From assembly GCA_019843655.1 (NCBI GenBank), contig JACDQD010000011.1:17898604-17962603 (forward strand): a stretch of 64,000 nucleotides of DNA, written 5' to 3'. Below, piece after piece: positions 1 to 13,442 of the stretch (positions within the stretch are counted from its first letter, which is position 1; every line of letters begins with the position of its first letter). The position numbers were made by a program, and so were the translations under genes. The DNA is from Lethocerus indicus (Eukaryota; Arthropoda; Insecta; Hemiptera; Belostomatidae). A model generated the notes under the pieces. The model had not been told where the DNA came from, did not search any database, and saw nothing but the letters and a program-made list of their open reading frames with translations.

Positions 1-2771
1 GTCCCCTGGCGCGGCTTTTCACACTGACAATGGATTGTTTCGCCGCCTCCCTGAATAGTTTCATAAACATTTCGGAGTTGTACAGAGCTTAGGTTTTGTT
101 CAGTCCATACAATGTTCTCGGTGTATATTCGTGGTTTTTGTTGCACATTAAGTGTGTTAGCAGCACTTTTGATCATTTATCCCGTTGGGACGTTTTAAAA
201 CATTTTTCGCCGTTTACTTATCCAATTTTAACTGAATTTATTCAGTTCATTTGTACGGTTGTGAAAAAAGTTATGCAAGTTATTATCAGCAACACCAGTA
301 AATGTGTAGACGTAATACAGCTTTGACAACCATTCAAACCTTCAGTATCTTAGGTGTGAGGCACCACATATGTCGGTTAATATGGAAAATGTTATGCGCA
401 TTAAAAAGAAAAACGTACTTTTCAGTATATAATTAAAACTACTATACAGAACCTCATGTTTCTTTCTCCATCCGCAACCCACATGCTTAATTTCTGTCAC
501 GCTACTGAAGATTACAGGAGGTAAAAACTGGTCTAGCGTAGCACCAAATGAGTACTAATGTATATGCATACAGGGCATCACCTCGCCAGAGGAACTTAAT
601 CCGTTCCAGAACCGACTTCTTATAGTAAAGTTCATCTAGCGAAGCGCGTTTTCCCATAGTTGTATACATGCCAGAGTCAAAACATGGGAAAAAAGACTAA
701 AACGAATATGACGAGACGGCTGAGTGTGATATATATTTCTAAGTAAGGATATTAGTCATAATTCTCTAAATCTGTATAGTTGTCAAAAATAATAATTGTG
801 CCATAGATTCCTGGTTCGATTCCAACCTGCGAAAAGACTTTATGCCCCGTTTAAGTTAATGACTATAGACTTAGTTCTTAAAATATGGTCGGAGTTTGAG
901 GCTTGGTTGCGCTAGAATGACTGACATTATATCTATTGAACTTAGTGCCGATCATCAGACATATTGTGTAATATCTCTTGGAAATGAATAGGAGACAACC
1001 GATTCTTCTTAAATTTGGAATGAGTGACTTCATTATCGAAAGTAGGCTAAATAGGCGATAGTGATTGGGTCGATGCTGGTCAAATTTGCATTCAACCAGG
1101 ACAGTGGGGACAACGAGGGGATTGTATTAACCAAAGAGAGGCTGGCGCCCCTTCAAGGTTCCTCCGAGGAGTAAGTAATTGGATGCAAAGGATATTAAAC
1201 CGTCAAGCAGGGAGGTGTGCCACCGCTGAGTTTCGTCGGTTCCAAACCCTTAGCCAAACTGGAGCCACACGAGAAGTAAGCGACATATACATAGAGTGGA
1301 CCTGAGCTAATTTGGTATAATTTAGTATAAAAACTGATAAATATGCCATTCGCAACTATAATCCAAAAGATTCAGAAATTGAATCCGATATCAAATTTAA
1401 ATAAATAAAGACTGAGAATACCTAACTCTAACTGTATCATAAATTATCATTGTACTTATCATTGTACATCTAATATTTATGTTAAATACATACAAATAAA
1501 CTAGGAAAACGAAAACCAATGTTGTGATAAAGCAGACCCGAAAATTGCCGTCCGAATTTAGATTGAGTGCAGCGAGCAGTCAAGCGTCTTCTCGTCCCAT
1601 TATAAGAAGTTCCATCTGCTCTGTAATTAATATGCAAATGAGTTCATATTTGCGCCGCCGACTCACTGAAAATTCTGTAGGAAGGGAGGACTATTTTTTT
1701 TCTTTTAAACCGGGGGCGTTCAGACGAACTGTAGTTCATTATCAACATTACACTGGGAGCCGTGTGATTCTACAGGCTTGTTTAATGGAGGACCGACCTT
1801 TAACATTTGGTAATCACTCCGTCCACTAGTGGGGATGGCGAGAGCACTAAGCTTATCTATAGTATTACTGGTAACTGTCCACTCATTTTCGCGTTGTTCA
1901 CCTGAATATAGATTTGGAACCGCCTGAAAACAGACTGCTTCTGTGGAGCGAGTAAACTTAGGCCCTTTATCGCAGAAACCTTCGTTTAAAGTACGCCCTC
2001 GGTACCAGTTTTCCTTTTATTTATCACATAAAACTTTAAAATAATACGACTCTAGGCTGATTTTCTTCATATCGTGAAACCGATCTGGAGGAGAGCAGAG
2101 GTGGACCCAAGTGTAACTCCGCCGGCTACCTAGGGTCGAACAATCACAGGCGGACATATTGGCCGGTACTGGATGAGAGACAATGGCACAACTGTGTGTG
2201 ACTAATGGTGCCACAAGACCAGTAATACGACGCGCGGCTACACGGCTTAACACCTGAGTCACGCTCACGCTGAACATACCACAGATCCATATTCCCTATT
2301 GTGTACCTGTAGTATTACTACCCACCGTATATTCTTTTCATGAGCGTACTGGAGTTTATGACCCATATCGTTTAGCACGTAGATTGTTGGTCCATCACAA
2401 TAAATCCGATAAAACCACTGAATACTTCACTAATAATTAAGCCCAGCTCGACAATTATAACGTGCAAATACACACAGTTAATAATACTGGATAAAATTCA
2501 AATAAGAAAACCAGAACAGTTTGCGTTCTGAGCTCGTTTTAGAAAGGACACCTGCCTAAATACGTATCCACTAATAATTAGGGTACGTGAACTAATAACA
2601 CTAGTAATTGGAGTCCGCCGCCGCTATCTGGGGGACCTATTTCCCGAGAGCCCTTTCCAACTTTTGGCCTCCGACCTAAAATTTTCGAAAGAGTAAAACA
2701 GTTTCCGGTCAGCCGCGCCGGAAATTCGATTTTATTTTCACTTTCCTGTCCGTTATATACAACCGGCTCGA
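1..2771. other. gene-less stretch
   Basis: No exon with splice signals and no recognisable protein. A B-box-like CTGGTTCGATTCCAACCTG at 811-829 may be a worn family A copy. Confidence 0.6.
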
Positions 2772-3044
2772 GTGAGCGTCAAGTGAGAGTCAAGTGAGCC
2801 TCAAGTGAGAGTCAAATGAGAGTCAAGTGAGCCTCAAGTGAGAGTCAAGTGAGCGTCATGTGAGCGTCATGTGAGCCTCAAGTGAGCGTCATGTGAGCCT
2901 CAAGTGAGAGTCAAGTGAGCGTCAAGTGAATGTCAAGTGAGCCTCAAGTGAGAGTCAAGTAAGCGTCAAGTGAGCGTCATGTAAGCCTCAAGTGAGCCTC
3001 AAGTGAGAGTCAAGTGAGCCTCAAGTGAGCGTCAAGTGAGAGTC
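2772..3044. repeat. 11-bp minisatellite, about 25 copies
   Basis: The unit is GTGAGCGTCAA, with three main versions differing at the sixth and seventh bases (GAGCGTC, GAGAGTC, GAGCCTC) and occasional GTCATG or AATGAG variants. It runs without interruption for 273 bases. The unit length is not a multiple of three. Confidence 0.9.
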
Positions 3045-4893
3045 CTTTGCACACTGAGAGTTACGTTCACTAATAATGAGTTAAACCTGTCGTCTTAAAT
3101 AATTGGTAAAATACGTTACCAATATGTGCCTAAGGGACACAGGGATTACACGGGCCCATTGACAAATAGAGGCCCACTGTTTGTAAGATAAAAGGGCTAT
3201 CCCTCGGAGCATATTTGTGTTGGACCGGTCACTCCTGCGTATAAGGGCAACCGGACAACGCCACATTTCATGGCTTGTACGGACCACAGCTACCCTTCAC
3301 TTGACCACAGTCAAACGCTGACCGATATTTACTACCTCCTTCAGTTCCCAATGAAACCCCCCACGAAACTGTCCCAAGACAATTTCCAAACTCCGTATTT
3401 TCTTCATCACCCAGCTAAACAACTGTTGCCTCTGACCACAAATATATTCTTCTATATATACTTTTACTATGTATGCGTGTTGTAAAAATATTCAACAATT
3501 ACTCGTATACCGCACTATATAAATTAAGGAAGATATTTATTGCGACATTACGGTCCTTTATTTTGATTCATATTTGCGCGAAATGTTTAAATACCGGGGA
3601 TAGTGAAACGACATTCCTTGAAACCGATGTAAAATTCGATCAGCCACTTGGATTCAATCATCAATTTCAGCTGATTAAAAGAGAGGAGGTCACAAAGTCC
3701 AGAATACAAGCTGGAATTCAGTTCGGTACTGTGTTCCTGAACATCGATTTTCCATCTAAAAGTTTAGCTAAAAGGCAGCCACTCCCAAATAGGTGGCGGG
3801 ATGCCCGTGTATTATATGAATGGGTTGTGGGGAAAGGCGTAATTGCGGCGGAAAATTCACAAGTCACCGGCAATTGTATTTTTTCTCTTTTATTTATTGT
3901 ACAATCGATCGACAATTTGTACCCGGTTGAATTTATAAAACGAGAGGTTATAACATTTTAATAAATATACAAATGAACCCCGAATAACATGGTCGTTAGG
4001 TTCATTAAAAACGCGCGTTTATGGGAGTAAAAAGAACTAGTACAAAAAAATGAACAAAACCATGGTTTCTTTTATAACTGAAAGACGAAAAGAACGCGAT
4101 TGGGGTCCAGTTATTATTGGAGTATGAAAATTAATTAGTGTCCTCTGTTGAACTAGAGACAGATTTTTCAGAAAACAAAAGGATAGAGGCTGCATCAAAA
4201 AGATGGTAGAAAGGGGGTTATACAATACTCCAGTATAGCCGGTAGGAAAGCAATTCTTTTCCTTATTATGAGTGAAATATTCGATTACCGATATTACCAT
4301 ATAACCACCCAATTGTGTATAGATGTATAAGAACTCAAAACTTCTGTTTGTTTTTATAGGATTCGACAGGGCATTTATTTTTAATTGATTATTAGAGGAA
4401 GTTACGGCGTGAATTCGACATATTTGTTCACCGCGGTTTTACTGAGAAAGGGAGACAATTTCAATGGGATTATTCAGTCGGTAAATACGCGCCAGTGAGA
4501 CCGCCAACTGTACAGGGCTAAATCATAGCCGGGTTTGTACGAAGCCCGCCCTTCAGGGCTGCCAACAACGCCCTTTATCGTGGAACACCACTTTGTCTGA
4601 GTCTAAAAGTGAAAGGGGGCTGTAGTCAAATTCAAATTTGTAATTGAAGGAATAAGCGCTTACCGGTTGGCGAGTGGCCGGAAACAGAGGTCTAGCTTAA
4701 CAACAATAATGTCTAGAAATTTAACCGTAAAATGTTTGCTTTACTCGCTCTTTATACCACCATTATTACGATCGACCGCCAATGATTTTGTACAAGAACG
4801 GCTTTGGCTTCTCGTCATATTGAGTAGAGTTGGGTCAGTGATCAAGTTAGGCACATAAACGTAACGAGGCATTTTACAGTAACAATGAGTGAT

Positions 4894-5000
4894 AGTTGAA
4901 ATTTGTAATTGATGGGTCACAAACCCGGATCCGAATCCCAGCGACGGATCAAATTTTCCTTCAGTTACAAATTGCAACTGTTAAAACGAGAGGAGCTCAT
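4894..5000 (+). mobile_element. family A (tRNA-like B-box plus tail), with inverted tail
   Basis: CGGATCCGAATCCCAGCGAC (B-box-like), TTCAGTTACAAATTGCAACT (tail), then GTTAAAACGAGAGGAGCTCA. A reversed tail AGTTGAAATTTGTAATTGAT lies just before it at 4894-4913. A weaker relative is at about 3640-3695 (GATTCAATCATC, GAGAGGAGGTCACA). Confidence 0.45.
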
Positions 5001-7119
5001 AATAATATTAATATAATATTATCAATATAACAATTTAATAATAATGCACAATATAGAAGGAGTCCGACTTGGCCATGAACAAGATCGCAGCTGTTAATAT
5101 TATGGAAATATTAGTACGTTCGACGACAGTCAATATTACTTTTTTCCTTTAATTAATTCTAATAAACACCGAATAACGAGACAGCTTAGACTAGCCAGTT
5201 TAAAAATAAATTCAGAATTAAAGCAGAAGATATTATTCCGATATGCAATTCAAGTGAAATGTATCAGTCCATCCATCAGTCACTATTCAAATGCCCATTT
5301 CTTACAAGACTTTATATGTTTATTCCTCAATATTACCCACAGTTCTTTAGTCCTCATAAATAACTTTGTGATGTATTTTTTGCAAGTGTGATTTCTGTTT
5401 AGTTTGCGTATTTCTTAACTCAGTACTCTTTTTCATGGTATGATCTCTATCTAGTTTATTGTTTGATTTATATCAGCTAGGTCCATGTTAACTCACACTG
5501 TGTACGTGTCTGTATACATGTATAGATACCCATATCTGTTGTATGTTAATAATGTTGATTAATGTCGGTGTGTATGCCGTGTTATTGATCAATAACTGGC
5601 TGGGTTAGACGGTACTGTTTGCGGTTTATAGCAGCAGCCTGTACCAAGGATCCTCCAGGGGCTAACGTCCAGCGACCTTCAGTCTACAGCAATACTACCA
5701 CTCCTGTTATACGGTTGGTGAGTCAATTCAAATAATTATAGCTGATCGCTACATATTAGCCTGGTTTCGTATCCGGCATTCAATCGCCCTGTAATTGATA
5801 TTTTCAAAATTTATACTAATTGATATTTTGGAATTTACGTTTTAATTATGCAAACTGCCAGGATCAGAGATATGATTTAAGGCTATAAAAAATATTAATT
5901 TCCTGAATTCAAATATCACTTTCCCGGCTAACGTGAACACAAAACAAGACAGTGTAGTCATTCTTATGACTATTTCATCATAACTGAGCACAAATTATTT
6001 TTTGTATGCCTCGCGAAGTATGACAGTGAAATCTAGTGCAAAAAGGTTCTGCTTATTTGAGACAATATGTGAAAGGTCATATAAAACGCCGCAGACCTAA
6101 TTTGTAGCCATTTCTTAAAACAGAAATAATTCTTAAAGTAAAAAAATTGCCCGGTATTGCGCAACACCGAGGGTCGGGTCGATAGACGAAGGTCTCAAAA
6201 GTAAGAGTATACATGATGATTAGATGCTGGGGTCCGTTGAATTGATCAACGTTTGCTTTGAAGGTGCAAAACCGGATCATCTTGCCTAGATCCAATATCG
6301 TTCGCTAGATATTAGTGGCTGCACACCTTCTACCAATATTAGGCAACCGGTTACCCTTAAAGGGTATCGGTTCCCAATTAGCCGGGAGAAACCGGTAAAC
6401 ACAGATCGTACACTGTAAATAGACACAAATAGTCATCGATACAAATTGTTAATCGTAGGCCTTGGGTACTCCGCTCTGGACCACCAATTTCATCCAAAGA
6501 CTGAAATACAAATGGCTTAATGACATAATACCGGAGCAATAACCGAAGGACACAAACTCAAGAGCTACTCCGATCCAAAAGCCGAATACCACGAATGCGA
6601 GAGGTAACAGAAGATGCAGAATACCTCAGGGCCTGGAGAAACGCCCGCCATCCATCATTGCTTAGAAATAAATAATCAAGTGCATACGAATGTCTGTGGG
6701 AGGTCTATTTTTATATTTGCAAGTATGAATACGTCCACGCACGACAAAATCGGAAATTCCTAAATCAAACTGGGCAAACGGTAAGTCATAATTCGTGACG
6801 GATGGATGAACGCATCGAAGGTTGCTTTTTCATTTTGTACAATAATACCGTTGAGGAAAATATTGCATTTTCGTAATTGACAGATGAAACTAGAGAAAAC
6901 AAAAGGAGAATTGGCAGAGCCTGGTATATTTCAAAAATAATGTCCCAATATCTGTTTTATTGTATTAACGCCACGAATGATGAAATAATAAAATTTTATT
7001 CCTGTGGCACACCGAATTGCTCATCAATTATAAATGTCAATTGGTTAAACGATATTAAACTGGTTCTTTAACCTTCAGTTCTAAACAAATTTATTCTTCT
7101 TCGTCGTGGGCTCATTCTT

Positions 7120-7240
7120 GACGTCGGTTTCTCCCCGCGAATTTTCCTCGTTTCCAAGAAAAGTACCATATCCCCGACGGTGGGAGAAACCTCTCAGAGG
7201 GATAACCTTAATCCAGTCGTCCGGAGATAATGGATCCCAG
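7120..7240 (+). mobile_element. family B copy (partial)
   Basis: GGTTTCTCCCCGCGA..TTTTCC, then CGACGGTGGGAGAAACCTCT, CAGAGGGATAACCTTAATCC and GTCCGGAGATAATGGATC. It matches 38858-38990 and 12126-12190. Confidence 0.55.
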
Positions 7241-10200
7241 GGTAAAAAAAACACAATCCTGAGAAATGTGCAACGTTGCGCCATCGATTCGAGGACCCAT
7301 ACGCGCGCCCAATCGACACCCAGAATATATTTATAGCGAACTGGTCGCCTACTGTCCCTGATGAACAATGGCGGACGGGCGCGCCCACAACATCCCGCAT
7401 TAACAGCCCCACGTTGAATTAGAGACGGCGAGGTTACCCGATGATAAGCAGATTTTGACCGAAGGTCCCGACCCTACTTCACCCTTCCAATAGAATATTG
7501 GACCTGAAGCAATTATCGGCAGTACGCTAAATCCAACCAACCCCGTCTATAAACACACACACAAAGACGTATATATTCAACGGCCGTGGCTATAGCGGTG
7601 GCACTGACCCCCTGCAGATGACCAAACGCGCCTCTTACCGTAATTAACAACCTCCAAGATGGAAATCCCATCCGTATATCGGACTCGAATTACTATTGAC
7701 CTCGTTCATAATTTTGAAATGGAAACGACGACGAAATTCGCTTTATTATTAACGAAGCCACCGCGAACCAACACCCTTTGAAGTACAGTTCAATTAGCGC
7801 TCTCAATAGTGCACACATATTTGGCAAATTAAATTCGACTATTTATCAATATTTTACGGGGTATAATCCGGCCCCTCTGAATAATTTTGCTGTCTATCGG
7901 TTAATCCAAACCGGATTAGTATATAAATAAAGAGGTCCGGTTTACATAAAACAATCCTGTAGTCCCTGATACCTGGATAGGATTTATGTTTGGAAAAGGT
8001 AAATATTTTCGAGCAATAGACGTCGTACATAATGGCCATCCAATTTCCTCCACGTCAATCCATCTCCATCTCTCCCCGGAAATCATTTTTCACGATTTCA
8101 TTGCCCCGCCGTATATTTTCATACTCGTGTTCTAACCCGTTCATCGTATTTCGCATATTTACTTAATTCGGTCGGTTTTTCTCCCGTTTATTTTTCGTTC
8201 CCCTTCAGCGGAATCTATCGCTTTCCCGTGTGTTTATTCCCGTTCGGCTTCGGTTGACGAACACTCACCGGCAACAGAAAAAAATGAAAGAAACTGCAGC
8301 CGTCCGGAGTTTACTGGTGTGCAAAACAAACATAAGCGGAATCCGGACGTTCCGAGAGACCGTCGTCGTAATTGCCGGAAAGTGTAGGCGGAGTCAAATT
8401 TCATTTCCGGAAACAAAAAGGCAGTTTGGGTGCGGTGTGTCAACCGTCCGCGCGAAACTCAGGCTATAAAAAACATTGTATTTTCAATAAAACCCCGCCC
8501 GAGCAATTTCTATATTGAAAAGGTTTTTTTCTAGCTCCCCCCCTCCCCCCAATGTACATTCCCAGGTTTTCTCTCCACGACTTTTTCCGCGGATTGTGAC
8601 AAGGGTTGTATTGAAATTCTAGGTTTTAAATGCGGATGCTTAATACGATACGATCCCTTCGGAGTAGAGTGGCGGATGGTGGAGTGGCGGTTCAACTGCA
8701 AATTTCAACTAGCGAAAACTATTTTTCCTAATATTGTGGTGTTACAATAAAAATAATACTCAGTCCATATAACGGTTCCAAAAATTCAGGCCTACGTTCA
8801 GAAACTGAGGATGATCTCGAAAACAGATATATTGTAAAATTGAGATTCGGAATTCGAAATTATTTATTTGCGTGAAAACATGTAATTTATCAGTAGATCG
8901 TAAAATAGTCTCCGAGACTGTACTCAGAGACATCAGAGTTGTTACTGCTGCAAGGTCTCAGATTAACTGCACAGGATACATCGGGACAATTGCACACCGT
9001 CATATAACCCTTAACAACGACCCTTACTCTACAAAGCCATTTACACACACACATACACCTTCTTTAGACCAGTGGTTTAATGGTTTAATTTAAAATGAAT
9101 GCAATTACTAGGTCGATGTGCTATAAAAATATAAAAATGTAGTATAAAAATGTTAAAAATCATGAAATAATTAAGTTAATAACTAAACAAAAACGATGTT
9201 ATAACGAAATAAACTGCAGTTATCTCACTCTCGGATGAGCGTTGTGTCCCGCTTCAGATCGTAGCTGTATAAATAAAAAGATCGAGCCGTTTGACAAAAC
9301 CGGAACACGGTCGTCGGCGGATGGCAATTGACGTCGAAGGCCGACATTAAAGAGGAATGGAAGCCTCAATGGAGGATGAAAGGAATGTTTAATCGAGCCT
9401 TTATTCTAGTATTTTCTCAACTCATGGGCCAACCGAGCAAACCTCATTCTTTGTTCTACGGCCGTCGGGCAATATTCGATTTTATTTAACTCTTATATTA
9501 ACAGTACGTTTTTATACGCAGCCACATTTGAGGTTTGAGATTTAATCAGCACAACACGAGGATCTGACACTCTTATTCACAGTGAAATGAAATAAAAAAT
9601 ATATAAACCCTGGCCGGCCACAACAAACGTCTCCTAAATTCTGGATGCAATAAATACCACATTGATCTGACAATAATACATATAATAACAGATTACAAGG
9701 AGAATACAAGGAACAGAGGAACTATACTCCCTACAACAAATACTCAGAAATACCCCTGATGCAATAAACAAATTACTAACTTTTACATTAGCAGTTACGA
9801 ATCAGTCGAGCGTAACTAGGACAGGAACGCTTTAAGAACATGAAAATGTCTGTGGACTACACCGGGTTAAGTCTGCTTAAGTACACAAAGCTGCACTGCG
9901 AAAGTGCACGCTGAATGCACCACCAGCAATCATACTAAAGGTCGATGATAATCTGATACATAATAGATCAATAGGTTAAGGAGGGGGCCGTGAATACTGT
10001 AAACACATTTGGGACCTCAGGTAGTGGGCGCATCGTTGTTTGTCTATTTCCTCCATCCGGGTCAATCGGGCTAGCAACAGGAATAGGAATGGGTAATAAG
10101 GGCCTAAATGGGCGGACGGTAGGTTTAGCCGCCCTAATGTCCCACCCACCGCTAAATAAGGACGCTTTGCATAGTCAATCATTATCACAGTTTGGACTGA

Positions 10201-12030
10201 CCGCTCTCTCACTCTCTCTCTCTCGTTGTCCGACCTTCGATCATTTCATTAACAATTAACTCACTAATAAATAACCTCCAAACTTGAAAATCCAATTACA
10301 GTTCTGAATGCGTTTACCCAACTATCCTGTCGAGGGCGCACTCCGCGTACACTACCATTTTATTCATCGCCAGTTTAGAGGCTGTGGAATATATAAGTAC
10401 GGATTTTTACTCTGTACACATTTTGATAAATTCGAAACTTTTGCCTCGGTCGGTGAAATCGCAGGGCGTTGGTATTGAGAAATCGCGATTGGAGACCGAA
10501 TAATCGCGAACGATACACGCACAAGACACACGCAAGAAGTATCGTATTCTTATAATTTTAAGTAGTCACGTTAGACAAGTCTTATTTGCATAACGACCAG
10601 TCGCGGAGATACAGAAATTAGTTAACCCCTAAATGCTAGTCGTTTTAATCGATTCGAACCACTAATTCCAACATGGTTTATTCATGGGTTCCGCTCTAAT
10701 CTTATTTCTCGATTAGTATTAAATCAACATTGCAGGAGAGTTACTAATTCCCCTATCGGGACGGATAATTCACCTTCCAATTTCGTCGGCGTATAATTAC
10801 GATTGTACCGACAAAAGGAAGAGGCATCTATTAATAGATAGGGGTGCCGATTGCCAGTTGTTCTGAATTATTTGATACGGTCAAAGCTCTAGCGCGTTTT
10901 TGTAGGGCGAAAGAACAGACAAAAAATACACAGCAGAGGAATGAAAATTGGAGGGTGAAAAAGAATCAGAGGAATCACGCTCAAGAACAACAAATTCAGA
11001 TATTGTTTGACTCATGAAACCGTTCAGAACGCAAACTGTCTGAGAGTACCAGTAGAGGCAGTAACGGCGGGATTCCTATTACGTAGGCCAACCTATTGAG
11101 ATGAAAAATAAAGAAAACTAACACTGAATTTCAGAAAATAGAACGAATATCCGTTGTACATCAAAGGGTTAAATATGAACTTATACAAAACTTACAATAA
11201 AGTTAATATTGACAATCAACGACAATACTTAATAGTGACAATATTTAAATGGCTTACATGAACCATTAGAACAGTGTCAAATGTTTCGCCGTAACTAACG
11301 CAAAATTACTAACACAATACTACTGACGACGGTTAGAAACAGGACGAAATAGGAAAATTCCTGTTTTGATGGCAAGGGTCCACTACCAGGGGCCGCGTTA
11401 AGGCCTAAGATCATAACAAAATGTCATAAACGTTCGTGGTGTTTCTTTATTTTGCTGTTACACAGCATTTACCCGTACACTAAGTGCACACAATTTTCAA
11501 TTTCCCCTTGTTAACTGCATCCCAGTAACAGCATGAGCCAATCCGGCTTGAATGCAAACGCCTAATAATTGGACTAATGCGGGTCGCTGAAGGAAAACTG
11601 TATAGTTTGATGTTGTACCTCGGCCGGCCGAGGGAGGAGGGTATCGGTGTAATGTGGTGACTGGTCCTCAGGGCCCTCCAGCCATCAGCTATCTCGTTAG
11701 CGGAACATCCGGCCACAAAGCTAATTGGCACCCCCGGCATCGGCCGTATGCACCAGCCAGATTTTCAACAAACGAAAAACAAACATTAAGTCCACCTGGG
11801 CGTAGCCAACGCCCAGTGGGAGTGTTATTAAATATCACCCTTATCGCTCATGTATCAGGATTACGAGGGCCGAACGTATGGTAGTGGGATGACTTTCCTT
11901 AAGACGTTCCCTACTGGATGAATTTCGAATGCCCGTTATTGATTGGTTAATCTGTATTGCTAGTGAACATCCTCAACAACGTCAAGCGGATGTTGATATT
12001 ATATCATAAATTTTATGTTTAGTTTGTGTT

Positions 12031-12250
12031 GTTCATTCTTTTCTGGGTGGCATTTGTGAAAGTTTTGCCTTGACCTTAAATTCTGAACTAATTTGCTCTC
12101 CTTAATCCGTGTCCGGGCAGTCTACCTACGGTGGGAGAAACCTCGCAGTGGGAAAACCTTAATCCACTTGTCCGTAGGTAGTGGATCGGTGGGAGAAAAC
12201 CCCTTCATGCTAATTGTCCGAGCGCTGTAAAATGCTGATTGTCTGAGGCT
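12031..12250 (+). mobile_element. family B copy
   Basis: It has the left part (GTTCATTC, CTGAACTAATTTG) and the core (CTACGGTGGGAGAAACCTCG, GGGAAAACCTTAATCCACTT, GTCCGTAGGTAGTGGATCG), followed by a second GGTGGGAGAAAACC and TTCATGCTAATTGTCCGAG. CTACC..GTAGGTAG may form a hairpin around the core. Confidence 0.6.
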
Positions 12251-13243
12251 TATATACAATACGACACCGCATTTTGGGAGAGTTAGGTTCCCGTAACAAC
12301 TCGCGAACGGTGAAAACCGCGAATAGTTAAGAAAATCAGATGGGACAGGAGGAGCTTCAATTTATACAAGAGAGAATTTATTTAAACGTTGGAGTACTAC
12401 TGTAGAAGAGGAGACGCCTACACTAGCAAATTAATTAAGAGAGGGTTATACTTCATACCAAATAAATATCTTGAAATTTATTACGGTTATTTTTAGACCC
12501 CAGGACGCTCAGAAAGATAAATTCCATTATTCCTTTTCGAAAATAATCTCCGTAATTAGTTAGTAGGCCGGGGATGAATTGATAGCATGTTGTATTTAAG
12601 GCGAGAATAAATCCAATGGTCCAATTAATCGTTAGGCGTATTGCCCGATTGATATAAATGGAGTGGGACTGGGCGGAAGGCCGCGAGGGAAGCGGGATTA
12701 AAACAAACGGAGGCGGTAGCGGGGAAGAAGAAGGAGGATATAAGGAGTCTAAGCGGCCAGAAAAGTAATTGCGGAGGATAACAGAGGACAGAGGATAGAG
12801 GCGGAAGGATAGCCGCCGACCAAAAGCTGGCTTAGAATTGTCTTTGAAATTTAACGGGTAAAAATTCCACCAGGCATACTGAAATAATGAGGCTCCTCCG
12901 CTTTCTCTCCCTCTGCCTCGTTCCGCGCGCACACCGACCATAGTTCCAGTCGACGGGCGGAAAAATTATTTCCTATTATAATCTCGCCACAGGCCAAAGA
13001 GGACCGACAATAATAAATTATTCCAAAATTAAAAAAAGGGCTTAAATATAAAAGGTGAAATGCATAGAGTAATTTCGGAATAATAAAACGGACTACCGAA
13101 TTTATTGAGGTAACATTACTTTGTTAATCGGATATGATTTTGAATCGAACGAAAATTAAACGTCAATCAAATATTTTACTGTCGCCTTTTGAATACCGAA
13201 AAAAAATTATAGTCGGCACAGGTAAATAATAAGGTACTCAATA

Positions 13244-13442
13244 ACAACGGAACACTACTGACAAGTGGTGAAACCCAGAACTGGCCAGACTGGACGAAAT
13301 AATCGATGAGAGACGGAAAATCGCTGAGGTAATGATATTTTAATTAAAATGACCTCGTGTCACGAGCTTCGATTCTGTTGTCAAAGTACGGCGCAACTGA
13401 TATACTAACCGGCAATACGAGGCGGTATTGCGGGCTTAGCAT
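13244..13442 (+). mobile_element. family D copy
   Basis: AACGGAACACTACTGACAAG, TGGTGAAACCCAGAACTGGC, GATTCTGTTGTCAAAGTACG, GCGCAACTGATATACTAACC and the closing TATTGCGGGCTTAGCAT match 29996-30173. Confidence 0.55.

Larger units (their letters stand above)
3045..12030. other. gene-less stretch with scattered repeat copies
   Basis: Holds the family A copy at 4894, the family B fragment at 7120 and AT-rich inverted strings at 5000-5160. Open frames such as 3473-3961 and 9990-10259 (the latter ends in a CT run) show no conserved motif and no exon structure. Confidence 0.6.

Noticed and set aside
3473..3961. 162-codon open frame
   Set aside because: AT-rich codons unlike the window's real genes, and it overlaps a family A relative at 3640-3695.
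12453..12941. 162-codon minus-strand open frame
   Set aside because: Low-complexity purine-rich DNA on + gives the Pro/Ser/Leu-rich stretch; no family match.
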